Source: Pomphorhynchus laevis (Eukaryota > Acanthocephala > Palaeacanthocephala > Echinorhynchida > Pomphorhynchidae). From it: DNA of 64,000 nucleotides. The notes beneath the pieces are model-generated. The model saw only the letters and a list, made by a program, of their open reading frames with translations. It did not search any database and was not told the origin of the DNA. The first letter of the stretch is position 1, and each line of letters starts with the position of its first letter. The stretch covers positions 1 through 64,000 of the forward strand of contig WNNJ02000983.1 in NCBI GenBank assembly GCA_012934845.2. The letters are read 5' to 3'. Made by a program: the position numbers and the translations under genes. This document shows, piece after piece, positions 22,253-30,169 of the stretch.

Positions 22253-22328
22253 TGCCGTCTGCTAGTCCTCTGCATCCAGCTGTGGGAGGGAACTGGCACT
22301 GATGAGTCATTGTGATGACGAAACGGCA
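22253..22328 (+). ncRNA. Hammerhead ribozyme 5
   Basis: Canonical core. The helix I arm is three bases shorter (TCCTCTGC instead of TCCTCCTCTGC), as in ribozyme 1. Confidence 0.92.
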
Positions 22329-22555
22329 TTCATCATTCTTTCGTGTCGAGCTTATATGATTACTAAAAATTCACGCGGAATGGTATCATCATTTGAGAAA
22401 TAAGTAAGTAAGCCGATATTAAGATACCTTGCGCTGGCATTTGCCAGTACTTGTGCTGATGATCAAATTTGTGGAAGCTGTAGTGCTAATTCAGCACTCT
22501 AGATGATGTTACTTGAGATTTTCTAGTACATCATGCACTTGATTTATTCGTTGAT

Positions 22556-22634
22556 TGCCGTCTGCTAGTCCTCCTCTGCATCCAGTAGTGGGAGGGAACT
22601 GGCACTGATGAGTCATTGTGATGACGAAACGGCA
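22556..22634 (+). ncRNA. Hammerhead ribozyme 6
   Basis: Canonical core. Apical helix I loop of the CAGTAGTG type. Confidence 0.92.
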
Positions 22635-22861
22635 TTCGTCATTCTTTCGCGTCGAGCTTATATGATTACTAAAAATTCACGCGGAATGGTATCATCATTT
22701 GAGAAATAAGTAAGTAAGCCGATATTAAGATACCTTGAGCTGGCATTTGCCAGTGCTTTTACTAATGATCAAATTTGGGGAAGCTGTAGTGCTAATTCAG
22801 CACTCTAGATGATGTTACTAGAGATTTTCTAGTACATCATGCACTTGATTCATTCGTTGAT

Positions 22862-22940
22862 TGCCGTCTGCTAGTCCTCCTCTGCATCCAGTAGTGGGAG
22901 GGAACTGGCACTGATGAGTCATTGTGATGACGAAACGGCA
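22862..22940 (+). ncRNA. Hammerhead ribozyme 7
   Basis: Canonical core. CAGTAGTG-type helix I loop. Confidence 0.92.
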
Positions 22941-23167
22941 TTCATCATTCTTTCGTGTCGAGCTTATATGATTACTAAAAATTCACGCGGAATGGCATCA
23001 TCATTTGAGAAATAAGTAAGTAAGCCGATATTAAGATACCTTGAGCTGGCATTTGCCAGTGCTTTTGCTAATGATCAAATTTGGGAAAGCTGTAGTGCTA
23101 ATTCAGCACTCTAGATGATGTTACTTGAGATTTTCTAGTACATCATGCACTTGATTTATTCGTTGAT

Positions 23168-23246
23168 TGCCGTCTGCTAGTCCTCGTCTGCATCCAGCTG
23201 TGGGAGGGAACTGGCACTGATGAGTCATTGTGATGACGAAACGGCA
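23168..23246 (+). ncRNA. Hammerhead ribozyme 8
   Basis: Canonical core. Carries TCCTCGTCTGC in helix I, a variant shared only with ribozyme 9, so the two probably arose by local duplication. Confidence 0.92.
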
Positions 23247-23473
23247 TTCATCATTCTTTCGTGTCGAGCTTATATGATTACTAAAAATTCACGCGGAATG
23301 GCATCATCATTTGAGAAATAAGTAAGTAAGCCGATATTAAGATACCTTGAGCTGGCATTTGCCAGTGCTTTTGCTAATGATCAAATTTGGGAAAGCTGTA
23401 GTGCTAATTCAGCACTCTAGATGATGTTACTTGAGATTTTCTAGTACATCATGCACTTGATTTATTCGTTGAT

Positions 23474-23552
23474 TGCCGTCTGCTAGTCCTCGTCTGCATC
23501 CAGCTGTGGGAGGGAACTGGCACTGATGAGTCATAGTGATGACGAAACGGCA
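23474..23552 (+). ncRNA. Hammerhead ribozyme 9
   Basis: Canonical core, TCCTCGTCTGC variant. The helix II loop is TAGT-type as in ribozyme 2, which occupies the matching last place before the AT spacer in array 1. Confidence 0.92.
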
Positions 23553-23622
23553 TTCGTCATTCTTTCGCGTCGGGCATATATGATTACTAAAAATTCACGC
23601 GGAATGGTATCATCATCTGAGA

Positions 23623-24222
23623 TCATTAATTATATAATTTATCATTCACTACAATATAATTTATTATAATATTCAATATTGATATTTAAAACATTTTATT
23701 GCGATACGCCTATAGTTAAACACCGATTTAGCATTCAAAAAGATATTTGCTCTCAACTAATTTATATATTTATTTTATTTGATTTAAATTTATTAAATTA
23801 TACATTATAATGCATTAAAATGTATTATACGCGATAGTATATTTTGATAAAGCTCAAAGAAATTAATTTTAAGCCTATAAATTAATAAAGTAATATATTT
23901 ACAAATTAATAAATATAATATATTTTATAAATTAATAAATTATTTAATTAGAGCCTTTAATTAATTTTAAGATATTAGATATCTTAAATTTTAAGGTATT
24001 AGATATTATTATATATAATATATTAATAGATTAATCTATTAATATAATCAAATAACAATCTATTAATCTATTAATTTATATATATAAATTTATAAGTGAT
24101 ATAAACGTTATTAATATAAAAGCAATATACTTATCAAGTCAATTTATATTCATTAGATTATAATTTTAAGAATTTGAATTACAGAAAAGCAATTTGATGG
24201 GGGATAAACAAAGGCAAACGCA
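23623..24222. repeat. AT-rich spacer block, copy 2
   Basis: Same sequence as 20819-21411, again directly after the last monomer. It ends at CAAACGCATT, where array 2's left junction also lies. Confidence 0.85.
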
Positions 24223-24276
24223 TTTAATGCTTGAAGCATTAACGTAGATCTAACCAAATTAGCCAGCTAATATATA

Positions 24277-24690
24277 GACTGTAAAACGCAAGGCATAAGT
24301 ATACAGTAATAAGCAATTAATCAAAATTATCTGTCTAATGTCAGGTGAAATCCGGTCTCAGCGACTGAAACTCCATATAATAACTCTTACTGGATGAAAT
24401 AAATTGTAAAATAAATAATAAATTAAATTTTAAAAAATATAAATTAAATATATTGTATTCTTTTAATAATTTAAATTCTTGTTTGAACTATAATTTAAAG
24501 TTTTAATTATTGTGTATATGATAATAGATAATTATAATTATACGAAAAATTATTATTTACAGTATAATTATAATTATACTGTAAAACGCAAGGCATAAGT
24601 ATACAGTAATAAGCAATTCATCAAAATTATCTGTCTAATGTCAGGTGAAATCCGGTCTCAGCGACTGAAACTCCATATAATATTATTATA
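24277..24690. repeat. Tandem duplication of about 300 bp
   Basis: ACTGTAAAACGCAAGGCATA ... GACTGAAACTCCATATAAT occurs at 24278-24382 and 24578-24682, followed each time by a similar AT-rich tail (ATTCTTGTTTGAACTATA). No ORF. Confidence 0.85.
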
Positions 24691-24818
24691 TTTTTATAAT
24701 AATTTAAATTCTTGTTTGAACTATATTTTAAAGATTTAATTATTGTGAATATAATAATAGATAATTATAATTATACGATAATTATAATGGATTTTATTAA
24801 TTTGATTTATTATTATTG

Positions 24819-24839
24819 CAAAGAAGTATTTGAATGTTT
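24819..24839. repeat. Target-site duplication, left, of solitary hammerhead
   Basis: CAAAGAAGTATTTG-AATGTTT, repeated at 24947-24968 with one extra G. Confidence 0.8.
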
Positions 24840-24946
24840 GCCAGTCCTCCTCTGCATCCAGTAGTGTGAGAGATCTGGCACTGATTAGTCATTGTGATGA
24901 CGAAACGGCATTCGTCATTCTTTCGAGTCGGGCTTATTTGTGATTA
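24838..24946 (+). ncRNA. Solitary hammerhead retrocopy (inactive core)
   Basis: It starts at TGCCAGTCC, the first base after the predicted cleavage site of the array ribozymes, and ends at GGGCTTATTTGTGATTA. Helix I (TGCCAG...CTGGCA), helix II (GTCAT/ATGAC) and GAAA are kept. The core box reads CTGATTA instead of CTGATGA, changing the catalytic G8, and the 5' strand of helix III is absent. So it cannot cleave itself. Flanked by a 21/22-bp target-site duplication. Confidence 0.85.
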
Positions 24947-24968
24947 CAAAGAAGTATTTGGAATGTTT
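24947..24968. repeat. Target-site duplication, right, of solitary hammerhead
   Basis: CAAAGAAGTATTTGG-AATGTTT, matching the left side apart from one G. Confidence 0.8.
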
Positions 24969-25052
24969 TAGGCTTATTATTAGTAATAGACTATAACTTT
25001 GTAGGAAAAAATGTTTAATGACAATGTACATTTTCATTAAATATTTTTATAG

Positions 25053-25985
25053 TTAAGAGTTGTTTTGCCCAGATTCGGCAGTAACAGATGAACCAGGAGG
25101 CCATAACCGATTTCCTTGGCAAACATCATCTTCGATCCGAATCAGCTCTAAATTAAGTCGAGGCCCAATTTCTTTTAATCGTATAGCGCTTTGCGATCCT
25201 TCTTTCTGTAGTCGATTAATATCCTGGGGTAAGTCGACATTTTCGTCGTCCTCACTTTCTGACATGCAAGGTTTATACACGTAGTCACTTATATCAGAGC
25301 ATGTACTAAGATCGGGCGGTAAGCGATTGTTTACTAATCGTCGTACGGCGCTATTTACTTTATTGCTTAACTTACATTTGATAGCATAATGACGTAGTTG
25401 ATATAGGTGTGGAGATTCTTGATACAGTAGTACACATCTCCGAACTTGATTTATTTTCACAGTGTCCACGTTAAATGAAGGAAATGAACGCTGAAAAACT
25501 GTAGAAACGAGTTTCGACTCTTTAGCGCTCTTGGTTTTTGCTAACTCTGGGCTCTTTGATAGTATAAGCATCGGTGCAGCATTAAACAATGATTGGTCTG
25601 TAACTGGCTTTTGCGTAGACTTGCGAATATCTTGGACGTTGATAAATTGAGTAATACGAAATTTGATCGTTGGACCTGCTGGTAGACTGGCTACTCTAAG
25701 GCACATATGCATGGCTGACCTTGATAGAATCCACAAATGCGTAACATGAAGTAGCCCAGCAATGCTTGTTATATCTTTAAGTATATTTCGGCGTGTAATA
25801 TGAAGTTTACTGGCTGTAAACGGTTCAAGCATCAGACGTAAGTCAGATATCAACGATCGCACGTTTAGACAGCGAGTTCCTCGATGAAATACAAATGTAT
25901 GAGGTGCAGTTTGAAGTTCTTCCGATTCTTTTTGAGTGCGTGATTTTAAGTTACGCTTTGCTCGACCTTTACGCTTGCCAGCCAT
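25053..25985 (-). CDS. PPAN: Peter Pan / SSF1 Brix-domain ribosome biogenesis factor
   Basis: 310 codons. A basic N-terminus (AGKRKGRAKRNLKSR) leads into the Brix domain: TFVFHRG at residues 30-36, LMLEPFTASKLHITRRN (51-67), a VTHLWILS strand, LPAGPTIKFRI (101-111, the family's PxGPT), and near the end RRCVLLYQ...HLYQLRHYAIK. Downstream is an acidic SESEDDENVDLP patch and the PPAN signature SAIRLKEIGPRLNLELIRIE, which in orthologues is SAVRLTEIGPRMTLQLIKVQ. PPAN/Ssf1 acts in nucleolar pre-60S assembly (ITS2/27S processing). It is shorter than human PPAN (473 aa) because the lysine-rich C-terminal tail is missing. One uninterrupted frame. GTTTTCAG lies shortly upstream of the ATG and could be a splice acceptor for a 5' UTR exon. 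Confidence 0.93.
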   Translation of the reverse strand: MAGKRKGRAKRNLKSRTQKESEELQTAPHTFVFHRGTRCLNVRSLISDLRLMLEPFTASKLHITRRNILKDITSIAGLLHVTHLWILSRSAMHMCLRVASLPAGPTIKFRITQFINVQDIRKSTQKPVTDQSLFNAAPMLILSKSPELAKTKSAKESKLVSTVFQRSFPSFNVDTVKINQVRRCVLLYQESPHLYQLRHYAIKCKLSNKVNSAVRRLVNNRLPPDLSTCSDISDYVYKPCMSESEDDENVDLPQDINRLQKEGSQSAIRLKEIGPRLNLELIRIEDDVCQGNRLWPPGSSVTAESGQNNS

Positions 25986-27194
25986 TTACTACAAAGCTGA
26001 AAACAAATAGTCACAAACTTATTATTTTACAAGAACAAATTAAATGATTGTAAAATATGTTAAATAATGTAAATATCATTTCACAACTAAGATGTTATTT
26101 GAGTATTAATAATAAAATTCGAGTGATTATTTAAAGTTATCTTAAATCATTTATCTATAGCCATTTAGAGCTTATTTTTAATTTTAAAAATATATAGCTT
26201 TATTGGAATAAATTAAACTATATAATCGAAATGGAATGAGATTATGGGTTTAGTATCTATTATTTAATTTTAAAAATATAAAAGTAGCAGTAAAACAAAT
26301 GAAAACGTTAGACAGTTTTGTGTGTTTGGAAAGACACGCACTAAACTGCACTTATGCAACTAAACGGTCAATTTTTTGTATTAATTTAGTGACGTGACAT
26401 TAGTTTGATCTTTAAATCGGAAAATTTAGATTTTATAGATTAAGAGCTATAAAAGCTTAAAGCAGCTTTAAGATTATAAATTATAACCAAATTTCAGTAA
26501 ATTGTCGTAATTTATTGCAAAATCAATATATTAAGATATTGATATCTTAAGCTTGAAGTTTTAGGTTGTCGATATAGTTTAAATTCATTCTTAATTTAAA
26601 TAATACCTTGTTGATATTTCTGTGAATTTTACATTCCTAAATGCTGGCAACATCACGCTACAACTCGATATCGGCTAATTACACCAACTGCTTATTCTAT
26701 CCCAAAATTTCGAGTTTCGGTCCTATACTTTAGCTTATGATCACTTGATCCGTCTACTGGCTTAAATTTCCACTGAATAAAATACTAATTTTAATTTTTA
26801 TAAATTTACAGGAACAAAGTAAGTAAAAACGTTTTATCTCATAAATGTCACAATATTTCGATAGCTTATGCTATCATATTTATAAAATTACAAAAGTTTT
26901 TCAGAATTAAATTTAAATTTAATTTAATTAACACAATATTGTGTCTCACAGAGACACAATATTGTTCGAAAATGCTATTTGAAAAGGCTTTAGAATTGAT
27001 GAATTTTCAACGTATAAATATTTTCGATATCCATTAATAAGAATTTTCGAATACAATTTTAATAGAAACTGACAGATATAATTATAATATAATAATTATA
27101 AATTATTCCATATAATTATTCCAATTTTTGCAGTACGACAAAATGATATTTTTCAATAAACAAAATATTAAATACATTGATGTAGTTCGTGAAA
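25986..27194. other. Intergenic between PPAN and WDR4 genes
   Basis: AT-rich, no gene. Contains the WDR4 3' flank and any PPAN promoter. One perfect hairpin is listed separately. Confidence 0.5.
26933..26965. other. Perfect 15-bp inverted repeat
   Basis: ACAATATTGTGTCTC and GAGACACAATATTGT separated by three bases. It lies about 230 bp past the stop codon of the minus-strand WDR4 gene and could be a 3'-end processing structure or a chance relic of a palindromic element. Confidence 0.7.
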
Positions 27195-28214
27195 TTAACT
27201 GTCTAACGGATCAGTACGGTGAGAGTCATGATCAAGCTTCCCCGTGCATATACGTTTCAATTTGTACGATTCTATATTTGAACAAACTTCCTTTGTTGCA
27301 AGTTGCTCCTCTGTATAGTAAATTGGAAGAATAAATTTTGAGACTGAACTTAACGCAATATGAAAAACTTCTGGTATTGAGCCGGAATTATCGGCATCGA
27401 ACATCTGGACATGAGGATGGCTACGCTCACTGGACGAAGCTGCTACATATAGAATGTTCCTTCCAATAAAATCCATGGCATAAAGTTCAAATACAATTTT
27501 AATAGTTTGCACATGATGCAAAGCCTTCCCGCCGTCCACCCAACGGAAAACATCAACTTTTGGTGTCTTATAATATGCACAAGCGATCAAACCATCGCTG
27601 CTGGCTACAATCATTCTAATAGGATCACTAGTATCATGACTGATCAGGCATCGAAAATCAGTACAGTCCCAAATTTTAATTGATCCATCCAATGATGCAG
27701 ATGCGACGAATCTTTCATTTTGATTATTATCGGCGAGAAAACAGCACGTGATACTTGTTATCGCCCCTTCATGTCCAAGCAGATAAGCGTTAATGTCCAT
27801 AGGGCACATCGATGAGCTAACACGTACTTTCATATCCCGCTCTGCTGCAAAAATTAGTTTGGGATTCGGCACGAGTAGATCAGTGATTATGGAAAAATGA
27901 GCACTCATCGGTTTTGTAGATATTCTCAATATTGAACAATCAATAAACCATATTTTATTGTCTCTATCCGACAGTACTAAATACTTACCAGCGAACGCAC
28001 AATGAACCAGTCGTTTATGGCCTCCGACATTAATGGTACGTTTAGTTGTGGACCATGACAAACTGTCATCATGCACGGGCAAGTCGAACAAATATAGATT
28101 GGGTGACACGATTACTGCTACTGATGTTGAACTAACAGCGCATATTGGAGCTTGGAAACGATTTAAATCACACTCAAAATCTCTTGTACTGGGTACATAC
28201 TGATTTGCCAGCAT
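27195..28214 (-). CDS. WDR4: WDR4/Trm82, non-catalytic subunit of tRNA m7G46 methyltransferase
   Basis: 339 codons with WD40 blades. Diagnostic blocks: LVLSDRDNKIWF (80-90), SIITDLLVPNPKLIFAAERDMKVRVS in short pieces (108-133; family form VTDLxxSPDxxxIxTADRDEKIRVS), LLGHEGAITSI (145-155; family CLGHTEFVSxI) and SASLDGSIKIWD (172-183). The doubled D/E-RD-x-K-I/V motif is specific to WDR4/Trm82 rather than generic WD40 proteins. The protein partners METTL1/Trm8 for N7-methylguanosine 46 in tRNA. Human WDR4 has 412 residues; the difference is mainly the C-terminal extension. No intron break visible. PPAN lies on the same strand downstream with 1.2 kb between them. Confidence 0.88.
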   Translation of the reverse strand: MLANQYVPSTRDFECDLNRFQAPICAVSSTSVAVIVSPNLYLFDLPVHDDSLSWSTTKRTINVGGHKRLVHCAFAGKYLVLSDRDNKIWFIDCSILRISTKPMSAHFSIITDLLVPNPKLIFAAERDMKVRVSSSMCPMDINAYLLGHEGAITSITCCFLADNNQNERFVASASLDGSIKIWDCTDFRCLISHDTSDPIRMIVASSDGLIACAYYKTPKVDVFRWVDGGKALHHVQTIKIVFELYAMDFIGRNILYVAASSSERSHPHVQMFDADNSGSIPEVFHIALSSVSKFILPIYYTEEQLATKEVCSNIESYKLKRICTGKLDHDSHRTDPLDS

Positions 28215-28581
28215 TGCTATATTACAATTTTATGCTTAGCTTTCGCGTATTAATGAAAAATTTTACAAGTGACATTTTATTTTATTTTAGAAATTATAAA
28301 AATTAAGGCTGTCTTTGAAATATGATTTTTAATTCACATTTAATTTTCATTATGTGAAGTGGGCTAATTTGTTAAAAACTATCACTATTTAAATATAAAC
28401 GAATTAAAAAGATGAACATCATTGATAACGGTTGAAAATTCTATTTGGACAGTAGATAATGTGCGATAACCGATTCTCGTCTTGCAAAAACGTGAATCCG
28501 CCAGTTGGACTGATCAATTGACGGATTATGTAATCAAAAGTACATCGCGTATTATAAATTGATTGTTCATTCATATTGTAT
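28215..28581. other. 5' flank of WDR4
   Basis: AT-rich region that should hold the WDR4 promoter. No motif can be assigned with confidence. Confidence 0.35.
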
Positions 28582-29292
28582 TATTTATTAGTGGAGAGAG
28601 TGAAGTAAACTATTTATTTAATCGAATTTTCAATAGCCTACTGCTATCATCTTCAGGAATAAATGTTACAAAATATTTTTACAATTTAAGTATCTAATAA
28701 TAAGGATTTGCTTATTTAAAAGAAAATTCTTTTAAATTTTCTTATTTAAAAGAAAATCCTTAATAATAAGGATTTTCTTATCTAATATTTAAGGATTTTC
28801 TTAAATAAAATATACAACTGATAAATACCATTAAAAAAAGAAACATCTGGAAAAAATTTGAAAACAGTAAAGAGTCAGTCAAACCACTTAAACAACCGTC
28901 TTCTACGACCTCAGGACCTGGGGGATCTGATCCCCCGAACAAACCAACACGCCGCATTCCGACTGAACAACCACGGGTCTTTCACCACCCGAAGAATCCA
29001 ATCGGCGCGAACAATGCTGGGTAAACAAGAAACGAGGAGCTTAAGAAACCTTAGCCTTTGCTCTTGGGGACGTCCTCTCGAAAAGAAGACTAATCTCGAG
29101 ATAGCCCAGGTGCAAAAAAGAAAACTCTTAAAAAAAGAAAACTCTACTGCTATCATCTTCAGAAATAAATGTTACAAAATATTTAAAATCTTTAAAAAAA
29201 TATTTTGTAACATTTATTTCTGAAGATTATAGCCATAGGCTATTGAAAATTCGATTAAATAAATAGTTTACTTCACTCTCTACTAATAAATA
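28582..29292. mobile_element. Element with about 100-bp terminal inverted repeats enclosing a LINE fragment
   Basis: TATTTATTAGTGGAGAGAGT...TCAATAGCCTACTGCTATCA at the left is mirrored by GAAAATTCGATTAAATAAAT, AGTTTACTTCACTCTC and ACTAATAAATA at the right. Inside, 28895-29115 (minus strand) encodes an RT-end fragment (RLRFLKLLVS, WILRVVKDP, NAACWFVRGI) related to the I-like LINE end at 35.9-36.1 kb. A related half-end is seen at 7.83-7.89 kb (AATGGAGAGCGTTAAG...TCGAATTTTCAATAAC). Could be a non-autonomous DNA transposon or a fold-back element. No transposase seen. Confidence 0.5.
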
Positions 29293-29569
29293 GTACATCA
29301 AGTGCAAGCATTATTCGTTTCGGAGCTTCAAAAGACTACGAAAAAAACACGCAATTCAACGATTACAACTGGATCATGTGGAATAAAGGTTAGTGGTTTA
29401 ACTGCTCTTAATCGGGAAATGGAGGAGCTTCCTCAGATAAAAAAAACTAGTTTACCTAGTGAACGTCACCCCTTCTATTTCAATACAGAAAAATCCATAA
29501 TTTAATGAATTCCTGAGGAAGTTTATAAGCTTACAACCTAACAGAATCAGGATTAATTCCGCCAAATCA

Positions 29570-30150
29570 AATCAGCTAACTGAGTCTACGTATTTAATAT
29601 AATTATAAAAAAAACATAATAATGCTAAATCAAAATTTAATAATTAAATAATAAAATAAATAATTGTTATACCGAACGAAATATCGAAGAAATATTCAAT
29701 TTCTTTTTTCTGGGAATGGCATTTAGATACAAAAATGATTTTTTATAACTTATATAAAGTTAAAATAAAAAATTGAAATTTAAAATAAACGTCATTTTTA
29801 TGAATTGACTAATCCAACTAATAAATTAGAACATTAATTAATTTAGCATTAATTAATGTTAAATTCTGTAAGTTTATACCAAGGTAATTTTGATTAATTA
29901 AAATTTTTAGTAAAAATTAATATATATTTTTTATAAATAAAACACTATTTATAAGAATAAGGATTAAAGGTCACCAGAGTCTACGTATTTAATATAATTA
30001 TACACAAAACAAAACATAATAATGCTAAATCAAAATTTAATAATTAGATAATAAAATTAATAATTGTTTTTAGATTTTTTATAATTTAAAATAAAATAAT
30101 TGAAATTTAAAATAAACTTCATTTTTGTGAATTGACTAATAAAATTAATC
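29570..30150 (+). repeat. AT-rich dispersed repeat, two partial copies
   Basis: AATCAGCTAACTGAGTCTAC at 29570 and GAGTCTACGTATTTAATATA at 29972, each followed by AATGCTAAATCAAAATTTAA and ending in TGAATTGACTAATAAA-like sequence. Confidence 0.6.
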
Positions 30151-30169
30151 AATTCAAATTAGTCTAAAT

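Larger units (their letters stand above)
21412..23622 (+). repeat. Hammerhead satellite array 2 (about seven monomers)
   Basis: Seven ribozymes spaced 303 or 306 bp apart, preceded by a partial unit that begins mid-monomer at CTTTCGTGTCGAGC. Monomers differ at a few diagnostic places (CAGCTGTGGG versus CAGTAGTGGG in helix I; TTACTTGAG versus TTACTAGAG; TGCGCTGG versus TGAGCTGG), with variants interspersed, as expected for satellite exchange. Confidence 0.9.

Noticed and set aside
20193-23622. CRISPR-like array from regular repeats.
   Set aside because: Units are 303-306 bp and continuous with no spacers, in a eukaryotic context. It is a satellite.
24278-24382. GTGAAATCCGGTCTCAGCG as a possible tRNA-like B box.
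   Set aside because: No matching A box, no cloverleaf and no CCA-adjacent stem, so not a tRNA or clear SINE promoter.
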